Assembly: GCA_003439945.1 (NCBI GenBank)
Contig: QVRM01006416.1
Coordinates: forward strand, 1,712,501 to 1,776,500
Direction of reading: 5' to 3'
DNA: 64,000 bases
Source: Dermanyssus gallinae
Lineage: Eukaryota; Arthropoda; Arachnida; Mesostigmata; Dermanyssidae
Position numbers and translations under genes: made by a program
Notes under the pieces: generated by a model
The model's input: the letters and a program-made list of their open reading frames with translations, nothing else
What the model was told of the DNA's origin: nothing
Database searches by the model: none
In this document: piece by piece, positions 21,303 through 34,432 of the stretch
Layout of the letters: each line of letters begins with the position of its first letter
Numbering within the stretch: the stretch's first letter is position 1

Positions 21303-22459
21303 CGTGTTTTTGTAAGGGTGCATGTTCATATGTTATGTTGTTTACGCAAACCCGCTATTTTAGCGGTAGTGCACCGTATGCCTAAACAGCAGTTCTTGTT
21401 TCATCAACAGCACTTTAGCAAAGCTGAGAAGTGAAAATAAAAATAGCCCCATGGGCTTTTTGTAAGGCATTATGCATTTCTGTGTGACGCCCGCCCTGAG
21501 GTGCGCTTTCCCGGGGTATGATCTTTTACTTTCTTGTTTGTAGTTTCGTTACAGGGCCATGAGACGATGATACAAACATCGTCATGGTTGACGAGGCACT
21601 AATGAAAACACTTAAAACGATCAGCATGTAACAAATGTGCTCCATAAAATTTCATTATTGATTTTAGTAATGTAATAAGAATAGCACTACAACAAGACAA
21701 CCACCGTTGCCCGAGTACCGGGTGTAGCCCGTGAACTATACGTGGAAACTTTGTATCGCTGCAAAACACTTGGTGTCGCAAATGTTGTTCCGCTGCTTCA
21801 TTGTCAAGGAGCCAACGGTGTATCTTCATCTGTACAAATGTATTGTGTTATCCAAGCGTTTATACAGTTCACCCGTATGACGTCCATATTTGTGTAAATA
21901 CATAGGTATGATCGACCTAGTGCAAAGGGGATTTCATCATTAAGTCTAATGTATTGGTTGTGTATAACCTACAGAGACTTCCCCGTGAGATATTTGCATA
22001 TGCAGATTAGATGCGGTACAGCACCTGATAAAGCGGAGACCTCATGTAACAGTTCGCATGAATGCGACTCTTTGAAAACAAAACGGATCGGGTTTGCTTA
22101 CGCTGCTCGGCTTCAATTTCCTTCATCAGATCCTGCATGATCTCAATAGAGATCGACCTTTGCTGGGAACAAGCAGAAGTTATACATACAAAGTTAACGC
22201 CAGAAATGAGTGTAATTGAGCTTTGGTAAAACTATAATTTTTTCGAGGAGGCGTATATCTGTAACGCACTACAATGCCGAATATCTCAATGTACGGTTGT
22301 TCATGTTCTAGTTAGTGCTGCGAATGAGTCATGACTGCAAAGTTTTCTTTTGTCTTATTGGGTGCTTTGGGCTATTAGTATAAAGTTCAAATCTAAACAG
22401 AGAATCTTTACGGTGATGCTGGTGATAATCTGTAGTTCTGTGTGTGCCCAAATACGATA

Positions 22460-22511
<52 letters not shown>

Positions 22512-24394
22512 CTAGCGCAAATACAAAAGTTTCTAATTGTCGCCCAAAAAGACAAAAAGAGGACGCAATCCAGAAGTGAGCAGGCAACTGTCTGAGAGAA
22601 ACGCCTATTTCTCTTACGTCTTAGACGGCGGCCACGGCAATGACCAATGGCTACCCAAAATGGTTCAAGGGAGCGGATTCGAGTAGAGAAACGACTGAGA
22701 CAGATATAGGACACTCCACCTTCTCACGTTTTCTCGTACACCAAGTAACGTAGGGAGAACTATATTTTGGGAATGTCGAAACCGTGCCGCCGATGGGTCT
22801 TCGGGGAGTGGGCGTCGGCTGTCCCGCAGCAGAAAGCAAGCACCGTGTTTGTAAGCGGCCTTTCTAATTGGTAAAAGTTGGTACACGCGTTCGTGGACAA
22901 GTGGTGCTTGCACAGAAGCATATGTATTTGAATCTAGTGTAGTTATAGTTCAGTTTTATGGCTGGCCGGTTAAAATGTTCGATTTGTGCTAGTACCATGG
23001 TCGGCTGGAATGACTGCTTTCTTCTAGGCAGTCATTCACACTCACGATTTGACGAACGGTGCCCAAAGATTAGTCACATGACGGGCTAACATGGGATGAT
23101 GGAAGTAGGCGGACATGAATTCTCCAGAGGTACAATTTCTCGTAACATTTTGAATATTACTAAGGCAATTCGTATCGTGTACGTTATATAAATTGTTGCT
23201 CTAAATGATGGCGTCATTCCGGGGATTTCCGTTCTAGGTGCCGCATAAATTGGGATTGCATTGCATAGCGTCGTCAGGAGCAAAGCACTCCACACTTAGG
23301 TAAGGCTTTGGAGTAAAATTCAAATACTTCCAAGTTGTCTGAGTAATTGCACACTACTCTGACCGTAGCGCCCCAAGGCATACCGCTGATTGAATTGGCT
23401 CTTATAGTCCTAATACAGTACTATAAGAGTATACTATAGTACTGATTTAAGACTATAGTATACTCCGTCATAGCCTTAGACAAAGTGTGTCCGTTAATTT
23501 TTCCGATCATAACTATGCATGTGTTCGAAACGGCACAAGTCTAGTTAGTGTTATTGTTGGCAACTATTCAAAGTGTTTTTTAACATCCCAGTAACGTTTG
23601 CTACGTACGCTAGCGCAGACTGGCCGTTCGACTACGATTAGAGGGCTTTCGTCCGGATCAGTAAAGATCGATCCCGTCGTCTGTATATGCGATCATCTTG
23701 CAAACGTTTCCGACCGATAACTTTAGAAGAATAAAAAGTTTGAGTAGATAACTCACATGTAGGGGTTTAAAGCCGAGGCTAGAAATGGTCTGATGTTAGC
23801 CTCCTCCTAAGCAGTTTCGCGCGATCAATCTTACAGCTTGTCTCCTATACGAAAGGTACGACGAATCGACCGTGATTGGCCAGAATACTTCAGTATCTGC
23901 AAGCAGAATGAGAATGAACGCAAGAAATATAAAAAGGTGTTACGTCAATTAAGACAATAGCTAGAGCAGCAAGCGATACCCGCGAAAACCGAACCAAATA
24001 GACTAACAAAAACATAATGGTCGTTGTAGAATTCAAGTATTTTTAGCACAACTACTGATCCTTTGAATACATTATTACAAATGTGGTCAACAGATGACAT
24101 GAGCCGAGGATATTTCGTCCGTTCTGCAGTTAAGAGAACCGCGTAGAGTCTTAAAGTAAAACAGTATAGTAATATTCTCTAATAGAACTCATAGTAAACC
24201 AAGAGGAAACTCCAACGATAGTTTCATACGGGTCTTCAGAGAAAAAGCCGGTTCGCCTTTAGTGATTCGTATGTCTTCTGTCTTCTCCGTCTATGTGAAA
24301 AGTGGCTCTGCGAAGGAACCGGCCGTATTATTATTATTATTATTATTATTTACGCGCCTTACGCGCATCTTCGTGAAGACCATGTGGTAATGGC
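21303..24394. other. Intergenic, nothing recognised
   Basis: About 3 kb without a recognisable gene. It contains a (TA)n run (22462-22510), a short palindromic ACTATAAG / CTTATAGT-rich patch at 23400-23465, and a (TTA)n run at 24329-24352. Confidence 0.4.
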
Positions 24395-24600
24395 GTTTGG
24401 TCTCGAGTCATCTGGCGTTTGGGGCAAGGATGCACTCAAACTGACGAAAGAGCTTGGGAAGAAGCTCTTTGAGGCCACAGCGGAGCCAAGATCAACCGCG
24501 TTCCTCCGACAGAGGGTGTGGATTTGAGCTCCAGAGAGGCAACGCCAAAATGATGTTAAGTGGTCAGCGACACTCGAGCAATAACAATGATGTTATATGA
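24395..24600 (+). mobile_element. 3' fragment of the 14.5-16.7 kb retroelement family
   Basis: Close match to 16558-16730 (shared CTCGAGTCATCTGGCGTTTG start, shared CACTCGAGCAATAA end). It is less damaged: it reads GVWGKDALKLTKELGKKLFEA and ATAEPRSTAFLRQRV, the end of the ORF2 protein. It is 5'-truncated. Confidence 0.7.
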
Positions 24601-26480
24601 ATAATATATTAGTGTTGTGATACATGTGCATAATGATAATAATAAAACCCTGTTTCCAAAAAAAAAATATTATTATTATTATTATTACTATTATTATTAT
24701 TATTGACTGCACTCTAAATCATCAGAAACAACCATAAGACAACGACGAATTGGAGCACTGCCGGCTCAGATTTTTCATTGGGACGTTGCCGCCTGTCGAA
24801 CGGAATGATGTTCTCTTTTGTTTTTGCGTCGGCGCTCTCCCACGACGTTCTCTACGCGGGCCATCCTCGCCAGGGAGCGGCCGGTTGGTGGTGCTGATGC
24901 TGTGGAGTTCCATGGTAAGTGAAACAACGAGAGACTTCGTGACGTGTCTCATGTGTTCCTACGATGCAAACGAATAGACGACACGACAAGGAAGAAGGAC
25001 GACACGGAGCACTGGAATGAGAAGAAGCAAGGTGGAAACGAAGAGAACAGTGGCAAAAGCAACATCCCTCCCGGCCAGCACAGCGGAAAGGGCTGTGACG
25101 AGCCGGCTAGACGCGCCATGCGCCGATGGGTGAAATGGATCTCTCTTCGAGCGCCTCTAAGCGATTCCACATGGTCAAGATGGCTCATGCGACCCGCGCC
25201 GATTCATCCACAGATAGCCACAAAGACAGGACTAGGAACAACAACTACCCATGATGGCTTCCACACGCGCGCGCCGCCTCCTGCCGTGTCAACCAGAGAA
25301 CCGTGTTCACTTTAGTGACGGTTGCCGGCCATCTTCATAGCATAGCAGTGTGTGTGCTAAATCACAAAGAAGACGACGTCAAGGATGCCGTGACTGTTGC
25401 TGCCGTTGCAGTTGTTGCTTCCGTTGTAGTTGTTGCTGTTGTTGTTACTATTGTTGCCGTTGTTGTTGTTGTTGCCGTTGTTGTTGTTATCGTTGTTGTA
25501 GTCGTTGTTGTCGTCGCCGCCGCCGCCGCCGCTGGTTTTCGACACTGTGCCGCTCGTATTGTAGCAAGCGGTCCGTCGCCGACGACTAGATAACTATTGT
25601 GTCAAATTGTCAATGGCTGTACATACGAATAGATGCACGAGCCCCGTCTGTGTCTGTCAAGTACTGTTGTCCGGAAGTTCGCCCGTGCAGAGCTCGGAAA
25701 TCCGACGGCAACGCCCTCTCGTGGCATGCCTAGTCAACCAGCCAGCCAGCTTGCTAGTTAACCAAATTTGCTAGTTAATCGCCCCCGTTGATGCAGATGA
25801 TTTCATATCTGCCTAAACGTCAGCTGAGACAGAGTCAGAGTTAGCGCGAGAGTTGTTCGGTTGTGACGAACCATTAGGGTTGGCCTGCGCGGTTCAGAAG
25901 TCCCCGGCAGCGTACAATTTTCACCAGTTTTTTCAATTTCACTAAGTATGACGTTTGTGCTAGTGCTACCGTTTTTCTTCTTGGCGCTACTGTTGCTTCC
26001 ACTACGGCTGCTGAGGTACGTGACGATGCGCCTGCCTACCTACCTAAGAATCCATAACACATTTCACCTGCCAAACTCAATGCATAGAGAGCAGGACAAC
26101 CACAGATTGTCCTGCATGTTGACATAAGCACAACACAACCATACATACAACATCTCGTGAGTAAGCAAGTGTCTATATATGCGTTATACAATGAAACAAA
26201 CGCACGCACAGGTTTTCTCTAATCTTTCCTACCTATAGGCTTGTCGACCCTGATTTGCTAGCTGAAAAAGGATTAGTAAAGTGCACAAGCGCGTGTGGAT
26301 GTATATGTGTGCAGGTGTAGATAGATATGATATAATGAACTTTAAAATTTTTAAAAGACATTGCTGGGTTTATCTTTACTTTTGTTGTCACATTACGTTG
26401 TCCTACATCTTTTGCCCACCCCCCCCCCCATTTGTAATATATGTGTTTTCTCTCTCCCTATATATATATTTATATATATA
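24601..26480. other. Triplet-rich region, possible first exons
   Basis: (TTA)n at 24668-24703, then GC-richer sequence with long GTT/GCC triplet runs at 25398-25540 that give false Val- or Cys-rich frames. Such regions often hold 5' UTRs. One possible leader exon is listed separately at 25948. Confidence 0.35.
25948..26015 (+). CDS. Possible signal-peptide first exon of an unknown gene
   Basis: ATG is followed by a strongly hydrophobic stretch (MTFVLVLPFFFLALLLLP, then LRLL) that ends exactly at a good donor, AG|GTACGT, in phase 2. No second exon could be tied to it: the calumenin gene 1.9 kb downstream has its own start and leader. It could instead be chance in a low-complexity region. Confidence 0.25.
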
Positions 26481-27589
26481 GGTCTTCCACAACCGTACTC
26501 ACCAAGAAAAAAAATTTGTTCCAATGGAAAAAGGGGGCGAAAACGTCTTGTATAGGAATGAGAATAAAATTTATAAAAGTAGTTATTTTGCCTTTTTTCT
26601 GTTGTGCAAAATCGACGTCTGCGGGAAAACCAGTCAACGCAAGAAAGAACCGATTATACCGGCGTGTTCGGCGAATATTCTGCATAATTTAAATTACACC
26701 AGACACAAACCAGCGAAAGGCGATTAGCCAGATTAAGGACAATCATAACAAGTAGATATGTTGTTATGTCTTACGTTGAAACTTTTATGCGCAAAACGGT
26801 AAAATGTTACTATTCCGACCAAAAACTTACCCTCAGAAGTCAATTCTCAGAAAATAGCAAATGTAGTGCTTATTATTTTCGTACCAAAGTGATGTCGTTA
26901 CGTTTTGTAGTCGCTGAGTAACTAACCTTTCCCGACAGCCATATCGAAAGCGAAGGCCTACATATTTGCATAGGGTGTATGTAAAAGTGAAGTGAATAAT
27001 TTGTGGTTTGGTAGAACTCAACAAGAAAATCTTTTTTTCCTAATAGATGGAAAGGGCGGAAACTTCTTGGCAAAACTTTACGATTCTATACGTGAAAGCT
27101 TAAACATAAAACATAGCAACTATAGCTGTCAAAAAAGCTTAGTAACACGGCAACTACAAAACGCAGCACCATCACTTTGATACGAAAATGATGAATATTC
27201 AATTTGTCTGAATGTGGTCTTTTGTCCGTGAATTTTTTGTCGTAACGGCAAAATGTTACGGTTCTTTACGTAAAAGCATCAACGTAAGACATAACAACAT
27301 ATCGACTTTTTATGATTTTCCCTAGTCTGGATAATTGTCTTTTGCTAGCTTGCGTCATTAGACTATGCAGAACACGTCGGTATTGGTTTCTTCTTGCGTT
27401 AACTGGTTCTCCTGCAAGCGTAAATTTTGCTTAAGCATGTCGGAGGCAAAAAGGCAGAATAACTACTTATACAAATGTCATCCTCACTCCTAAATTAGAC
27501 GTTTCCGCCCGCTCCATCCATTGGGAAAAATCACTTTCTTCCCTAACTCTGCCAAATCTTAAAATAAGTACATACGGTTATGAAAGCCC

Positions 27590-27590
<1 letters not shown>
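26481..27590. mobile_element. Diverged fold-back element, second family member
   Basis: Homologous along its length to 2770-3924: left arm (GGGCGAAAACGTCTTG, TTTATAAAAGTAGTTATT), loop with GCATAGGGTGTATG..TTTGTGGTTTGGTAGAACTCA, and inverse right arm ending near 27590. The CAGGGTG ends are lost and (TA)n lies on both sides. The nested end-like copy in the loop is retained, so that structure is a family feature. Confidence 0.7.
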
Positions 27591-27591
<1 letters not shown>

Positions 27592-27653
<62 letters not shown>

Positions 27654-27725
27654 ACTTTTTATTTAAATTTTAACGGGGTTAACAATTGTCCCCTAGCGAA
27701 CGTATATATATATATATATATATAT
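27592..27725. repeat. Two (TA)n microsatellites
   Basis: TA runs at 27592-27649 and 27703-27725. Confidence 0.95.
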
Positions 27726-27899
27726 GCAGTAATTACGGGCATGACAAACCATACATATAAATATGTATAAAGCATATGTTGACATACCATTTTCTCAAAC
27801 AATTCAGCCCATTTAGGTTGTCAGTTGTAAAAATCCTGAACTAATCGCTGTCATCTGCCCACGGTTTGAAGCTGTCGCTTGCGGTGTGAGCGGGGCCTG

Positions 27900-28357
27900 A
27901 TGCGATGCCTGTCTGCGTTAGTCCTAGCCAGTCTCCTGCACGGGGGCTCGGTTGGGCTCGCTCTGCCCAAACACTTCGCGCCGATCAGCCCTCAAAGCAA
28001 GCAGCACCATACGTCACCACCAAGTAGCGAGCTGAACGACTTCCTCAATGTCAGCGAAGCTGGTCAACTTCGTTCGCTGGGCCCTGAAGAAAGCCGGAAT
28101 CGGCTCGCGACCCTTGTCGACCGCATTGACAAGGTCAAGCATGCACCTTGCCGGTGCGGGAGCTTATGTGCCGCAGGGTGCCGCACAAGCAACACTATTC
28201 GCCTAACACGTATACCTAAATACACATGTAACCATTTGGTGTTTGACCTGCAAACCCAAAACAATTATCCGAACTCTTAGTTGGACGACATCTGTCGACT
28301 GAGCGGGTGGACGTTGCTATTGAGTTGACTAGTTGCAAATGAAATAAGCAAATGTAC

Positions 28358-28411
<54 letters not shown>

Positions 28412-28462
28412 GGCGCGACCTGCCGAGTGTGCAAACGTATTGTAAATGATTAATAAATCATC

Positions 28463-28503
<41 letters not shown>

Positions 28504-31221
28504 TACACTCAGGGCTTAGACTGATGGTCTCTTCGCTCAAAGCATGTTGTTCATACTGGGCCGATCCTCATTTCGGCAGGATGGAGACGGGCTGTTGACG
28601 CAAGATGAGCTCTCGGAGTGGATTCACCGCGTGGCGCGTCGAAACATCGAGGCGGGCACACGGCGTCAATGGGATCGGCACAACCCGTACGGAAGTAATC
28701 GCCTCAGCTGGCAAGAGTACCGCAACTCGATGTTCGGTCTACCAGTGTCATGGGAGGAGGTAAATACCCGTGCCCCACTCCCCCCCCCTCCCAACCCGCA
28801 GTTGAGGAACCCCCGCTACCTAAACGTCGGTGGCTTTCCGCCACCATCCGCTCGGCACACCGTGGGCAGCTAGAGATGCGAACCACAATTGACTCTGTGT
28901 TGCGTTTTGTGTTTGTTGGGCGTGTTCGAATACAGAATCGGCATCCTCAGAACAACGCCGACGGTGCCAAGGTCAACGAGATGATGCGCGCAGATCACCG
29001 CCGCTGGTTAGCGGCCGATCGAGACGGTGACGAAATGCTCGACATCGAAGAGTTCGAAGCGTTCGCCTACCCCGAAGAAAAGGAGCACATGGCCGAGATC
29101 GTTGCCATGGAAACGCTCGAAACAGTCGACAAAAATCACGACGGGTATGCGTCTATGCTCTCAGAGAAATGGGTCACCTTTTTGTCTAATCTGAATCTAC
29201 TGACATTCAGTAACGCTCAGTTAAGCGAACTGAAGGCACCCTTTTGCGAATACCGATAAAGCGGAAAACTATGTCATCGTACTGGGGCGGCTTAAACCCC
29301 GACGTATTCCCTATAAGAAGTTCTCAATCGATTACACCGCAAATGAGTGATCAAGGTATATTTTTCTGCTTAGTTTGTTTTCATTTTAAATCTTGTTCGA
29401 TTATCCTTGTGAATACACGTCATTTGAAATGCCTTCCGACAACATATTAAATCTATTTTATTTTTGATTTTCTGACTTAATCTCCTTCAGCGTGGCTTCC
29501 GTGGTTCGTCCTATATAGTCGTAAAATTTTGATAAAAATATCGTCTCTCATTCTCTCTAAGCGCCTATTTCTGAGCTTTAGGTATAATCAAAGTTAAATC
29601 TGCCAGTCTTCGCCTCTACTGCTTTCCAAGTCACTAAATATTTACTTATTAAAAATACTTTCTGGTTAGGTATGTGAATATGAGCATTGTTTACGTATAT
29701 GGCGTATATACCAAAACCGGGATCAGAGTATTCTTGCTGGAGCTAAGAGAGCATTTGCACTTCTCTCTGAGCCCATAAAACCCAGCAGATCGACATAATA
29801 GATGACGCAATGCGTGAACACCGTAGCGAGTGGCGAGATGCCGACATGGACGTAGAGATTCCTTCCCGGCCTGTTACTAATAGCTAGTGATAAATAAAAT
29901 TCCTTTGGGTACTAGAGACATTCGTTGAGAATACGTATGCCGAAACGTTTCCAGGGTAGCTGTTTGCGATAAATTGAGGCGGTCTACAGGTCCAGCGATG
30001 AATAATGTATACTAATCCGGAGCGCGAATTCGACGGACGACCTACTAGATACGTGACACATTTCACTCCGATATTGACGAGTCTGATACAAGGTCAGTGT
30101 GGTGGCGCGGTCTAGGGAACTAGTGCGCTAGTCATGGTTGTTATCTACCGGGTGTCGCCGGAATTTTCTTTGAGCGATGCTCATTAAGAATAGATAATGA
30201 GTGTCAGCGGCCATGCTACCACAAGGACTATTGGGTAAACCCTAGATATCTCAACATGTCCGGCCCTCGGTGCATTGAATGTATACCTCACGGTGAGTTC
30301 CAAGCCCGTAGGCGACGAAGGAAAATATTTTTAATTCTAGATACGAGGTCATTGTTGGTACATGTCTAATTAGAGGAACTGATCTCCAAGCTCACGAAAC
30401 TTGGTCTAGCTGTAGCAGCGCACTTTGATTTAACAATATAATATTTTTTTTGTGTTCAGCGTGGTCGATTTGTCCGAGTACATGGAGGATATCTTTCCCG
30501 ACCTGCATGACGGCGCGCTACCGGACTACGCCCGAGAAGAGGTCGAGCTCTTCCGTAACCACCGAGATAGTAACGGTGACGGTCGGCTAGACCTTCAAGA
30601 GGTTCGTCTGTTTTCAAGAGCTTTGCTTTCCACTTAACAAATGCATCCACTTTCCCTGAAGCCCTTCGCATCATTTGGCTGGCCTGCTGTTTGTGTTTCG
30701 ACTCTGTGAGAGTAGGTTTCTGTCTAATTTGCATCTTTGTGACTTGCTCGGAACTCGTGTGGACGTGTAAAGGCAGTCTTTCCACATACGCTTGCAGACT
30801 TCCCGTTCGGCAGCTGCACTATACTAGTTAGCTACCAAAGATACTTGTATGAATTAAGGATATCTGTTAGCTCCCATCGTTTAATTTTTTTAGATTTATT
30901 TCATAATATACCTTATATGTATAACAACCTCTATCAACTTAAGCTTGTTCGATGCTAACGAGGTTTGTTAATAATTGGCTATTATTACCATTAACTGTTG
31001 ATCCTGCCTTAAAATGACAGATGATTGCATACACCCACCGTTCAGAAGATGACCATCCCGAGGCCGAGGCACTTCACTTACTTCATTCGGCCGACGAGAA
31101 CGCCGATGGGCGACTCAGCAAACAAGAGGTCCTGAACAACTATGATTTGTTTGCATCCGGCCAAGTAACGGACTACGGCGAAGCACTGCTCAAACCTTCA
31201 TCAAGCCACGACGAATTTTAG
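27900..31221 (+). CDS. CALU: Calumenin/reticulocalbin-like ER calcium-binding protein, five exons
   Basis: CREC-family luminal Ca2+-binding protein of the secretory pathway. Exons: 27900-28133, 28580-28759, 28936-29144, 30460-30601 and 31021-31221; 321 residues, close to the usual length of about 315. All junctions keep frame, including GG|C across the third intron. It has a signal peptide ([21 protein letters not shown]) and ends HDEF, the calumenin-type ER retrieval signal. Six EF-hand positions: 1, [12 protein letters not shown] across the first splice; 2, degenerate ([12 protein letters not shown], lacking key acidic residues); 3, [12 protein letters not shown]; 4, DKNHDGVVDLSE across the third splice; 5, [12 protein letters not shown]; 6, [12 protein letters not shown]. 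The first donor (AAG|GTCAAG) is weak but is the only one that restores EF-hand 1. The first intron holds two (TA)n tracts. Confidence 0.88.
28360..28502. repeat. Two (TA)n tracts in calumenin intron 1
   Basis: TA runs at 28360-28411 and 28466-28502. Confidence 0.9.
30170..30350 (-). repeat. Dispersed repeat D1, copy 2, in calumenin intron 3
   Basis: Reverse-complement match to 8100-8270, including the GTGTCAGCGGCCATGCT and ATCTCAACATGTCCGGCCCTC blocks. Confidence 0.65.
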
Positions 31222-31860
31222 CCCGAGGCGATGCATGTAATCAAGGCTTGACATTCAAATTTCATAGTCTCAAATTGTACGAAACATGAGCAGCTACTAA
31301 GCCAGTTAAGGAGGCAATAGACTCGCCGAACTCAAGGCAGTTTGTCTACCAGAACATTTGTTCATTGTGCATGCTGGCTGATATTGTTCAATGTCGGAGT
31401 ACTAATTAAAAATACAGCCGCTAGCACTGTCGAGAGCTATGCGAAGTTTTCAATGACTGGACTCTTCATTGCGGCCACAGGCCTTCAAATCGAAGCCATG
31501 AAAGACTTGAAGGGCTTGTCTAATCAAGTGAGAGTCATGTTATGTAGTTTTATGGAGGTATAACACTTTCCGGGTGGACTGCACCGTATTTTGTAAATTC
31601 ATGTTTAAAGGCCAACATATTCTTCTCACTAGGGTTTGCAACGTTCCTTTGTCAACCATGGAAAGAACTATTTAGACAACGTGTCCAATACCGCTGCAGC
31701 GTTACTCCGCTGAATATGGATAGAAATCCTCTGCACGAGATAAGTACTCGCTCTTTTATCTTTGATGGACGCGATGGGCCTGCTAGGGACAATATAGTCA
31801 CAGTTGCGTCCAAATTTACTTATAAAAACAGTCCTCTCTTACTAAAGGGGAGTAAACATA
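31222..31860. other. Intergenic, 3' flank of calumenin
   Basis: A 73-codon frame (31342-31563) has no recognisable domain; this is probably 3' UTR or intergenic sequence. Confidence 0.4.
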
Positions 31861-32033
31861 CTTTTCGGACTGATTCTTAGCCAAGATTTAAAGTCCACGG
31901 TTCTGCTTTTCGCATGGCTTCATAGACGGACCCCATAAATACGAATGTGCAATGGTGGGGCTCAAACCCGCGCACCTATCTAGTGTCTCCTTCGGTCGCG
32001 AGGCGCAGGCGAAGGCACCACGCCCCCGGGCTC
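31861..32033 (-). mobile_element. SINE1, copy B
   Basis: Inverse of copy A: body (CTTAGCCAAG ... GACGGACCCCATAAATACGAATGTGC), then a B-box region with one change (GGTTTGAGCCC on the minus strand) and the tRNA-like head. Confidence 0.7.
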
Positions 32034-32459
32034 GGCTTTAAGGGGATTAGGGCCAAATTAAAGTAAATGACCGACTTCTTGGTGCAAATGTCGACGACGA
32101 AATTCTAACTGGTGACATTAAACGACAACATTAAAAAAACGTTCGTCCATACCTCTTTTGTTGTTATGACATGCTGTAAATATAATGTACTTATGTTGCT
32201 CCGCTACAACGCAAAGGCACTTTCGTATCAAGATCCAGATGCCTCTTATGATGACTGGTTCTACGTGATCTCTACCTCATCACCATTTTATTAGAAAACG
32301 TTGCGCCCTAGCACATCTTAGGCTAGAACTTACACTTTGCATAATGCGGCTGTACAAAGGTAAATTTTAATTACTTCACCAAAAAAGGGTATTTTTATAT
32401 ATTCTAAGTATTTACAAAACTACACTCTCAGTAGAAGTTTTAGTATACAGGTATATATT
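32034..32459. other. Intergenic, nothing recognised
   Basis: No frame or repeat identified. Confidence 0.35.
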
Positions 32460-32930
32460 GTTTTGACAAAAGCATCCTTACAAACATTCTGTAACACTCT
32501 GATAACAGGTTGGTTGGATTTTGCAGCAACAGCGTAGGACTCAGAGACCCACACAAACCCACAACACCATACCTAACCGCTAAACTCCGCAGATGGGACA
32601 CAAAATGATGTAGCACACATTTTGCTCGGCCTGCCTGAGTTCCCATCACCTTTCCCGACCTGGGAAGGACACCAACACGCTAGGCCTCCAGTGGGGCTAA
32701 TGTTACGGCGACTTCCCGAAAAAAGACTGTATTCAGCAAAACGCTACTCTTTATTTTAGTACAGGTTAATTATAGGTTACTATCTGGTTATAGGGATTAA
32801 AAAACATCCGGTAGGCATTTCTCTCAATTTAGTGAATCTCCACGTCAAAAAACAAATATCGGAACAAATATATAATGATGTGATAATGCAGCATCTATTC
32901 TATTGAGATTGTATGTGCTCCCCGTATTTT
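32460..32930. repeat. Repeat A, copy 2 (start of cuticle unit 2)
   Basis: Begins with ACATTCTGTAACACTCTGATAA-like sequence that also lies downstream of gene 2 (35737) and gene 3 (42275). It then matches 9240-9560 upstream of gene 1. This places the end of one unit next to the start of the next. Confidence 0.65.
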
Positions 32931-32938
32931 GCACGACC

Positions 32939-33043
32939 ATGGCCGATTATGCTTAAATCCGGCATTCACCTTGCCTAAACTAGAATCCATGAAAGCCAAG
33001 TCAAGAGTGGCCGGTCCAGGTCTCGAACCCACGACCTACCTCT
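32939..33043 (-). mobile_element. SINE2 (tRNA-derived), copy B, truncated by (TA)n
   Basis: Matches 39614-39753. On the minus strand it has a B box (GGTTCGAGACC-type) next to GTCGTGGG and a tail ending CGGCCAT. The head is lost into the adjoining TA run. Confidence 0.6.
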
Positions 33044-33266
33044 CTATATATATATATATATATATAACGACGTAAAAACCAATTCTGATAGTATAGTAGC
33101 AACATATTTATTCTTTGAGCGGCTTTCCTTCTCATCTTGTAACGGTCACCAAGCTTAGAAAAAGCTCTGTTTGCCCCTCCCATCTCGCAATTTTCAACGG
33201 TCTTCTGTTCTTTCCTATTTTTTTTCGCGCCGTTCAGATAAAAATTGCACCGCTACGCTGTGGCGC

Positions 33267-33273
33267 TATATAA
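33267..33273 (+). promoter_or_regulatory. TATA box of cuticle gene 2
   Basis: CTATATAACGGTTCATGTCA, identical over this stretch to the gene 1 promoter; 69 bases before the start codon. Confidence 0.7.
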
Positions 33274-33335
33274 CGGTTCATGTCACGGTTGACAAGCCAC
33301 TTGGCATCGTTCACTGTTCGCTGTTGACCCGTTAC

Positions 33336-34432
33336 ATGATCATGATTTGTGTAAGTTGGCACGTTGTTCGACCGCTCGATGTTTAAAATGAGATAGGTAT
33401 CAATGTGCGCTTGAGTAACCTCTAAGATGGAAAACCTAATAGTATTAGTTTTTCACTCTGTATGTTGCTGCCCTTTCTCACACGTCTACGTTCTGCCTCA
33501 ATATCTCTTAGTTTCTTTCGTTTAAAGTGTTTTAATATGGTGTAATCCTTTCACAGGTTTTGAATGACTCTTTATTGTAAAGGATACTTACTTGGCTTTC
33601 CAGTTGATATACATCTAAACTATGAATGATTGGGTGATTGATTTATGGATTGTCGGTGATATTATTTGTTTTATTAACACCCAAACTGGGTAAATGTGTT
33701 TATGTTACATTGTCGGTGATATTGTCGTGCGCGTGAGTCGGCCACCCAAGATCAACTGACGATATTGTGTAAAACTTGTGATAGAATCGCAAGAAACGCA
33801 CGTGACAAGCACGATTACTTTGAAGAGAGTTACAACCCATTTTCGAATAAGGAATAACATATATATTGTACTTCATTGCTTTGTGCGGATAATAGCGGTT
33901 GATTGTGGTGGCCGGCTGCGGCCTTTCGCTGATCGCCGCCGAAGGCTATCATGGTGGTCATGGTGGCACGTCGTCGGTGCATCGGCACCAGGACGACCAT
34001 GGTAACTACAACTTCGGCTACGACATCAAGGACGGCTACGGTAACGTGAACGGGCGGCGCGAGAAGGGCTCGCCGCACGGCCACGTTGTGGGCTCGTACT
34101 ACCTTGGCGAGGTGGACGGGCGACATCGGACCGTGCACTACGTGGCCGACAAGCACGGCTTCAGGGCCGAGATCAAGACCAACGAGCACGGCACAAAGAG
34201 CAGCCATCCGGCGGCCGCCCACTACCATTCGGCCAACGGCAAACACATCCCGTCCGGACATCATGGACATCATCACCATGGCCACCACGAACACCATCAT
34301 CACCCTCATCACCACCACAAACACCATCATCTCCCCCATCACCACCACAAACATCACCATGGACATCACTACGGCGGGGGTGGATTCGGAGGCGTCGGCG
34401 GTGGATTCGGAGGCGGCGGCGGTGGATTCTAG
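33336..34432 (+). CDS. Cuticle protein 2 (R&R chitin-binding, His- and Gly-rich tail), two exons
   Basis: Exoskeletal chitin-binding protein. Exon 1 is 33336-33350 (MIMIC, donor GTAAGT) and exon 2 is 33896-34432 (after AATAG), giving 183 residues. The signal peptide is MIMICRLIVVAGCGLSLIAA. The R&R domain resembles that of protein 1 almost residue for residue. The tail carries runs of HH blocks and then a GGGGFGGVGGGFGG end, which protein 1 lacks. AATAAA at 34788-34793 is a plausible poly(A) signal. The 545-bp intron contains a short TATTAACACCCA..GGGTAAAT piece related to the 3' end of the element at 20.1 kb. Confidence 0.87.

Noticed and set aside
23086..23295. Minus-strand frame with a signal-peptide-like start
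   Set aside because: It begins with GTG, not ATG, and shows no splice sites, domain or promoter.
25303..25593. Val- or Cys-rich frames in the GTT/GCC triplet run
   Set aside because: Low-complexity artefact, open in three frames at once.
28750..29259. Continuous 169-codon frame over calumenin exon 3
   Set aside because: It reads through intron on both sides; only 28936-29144 fits the EF-hand protein.
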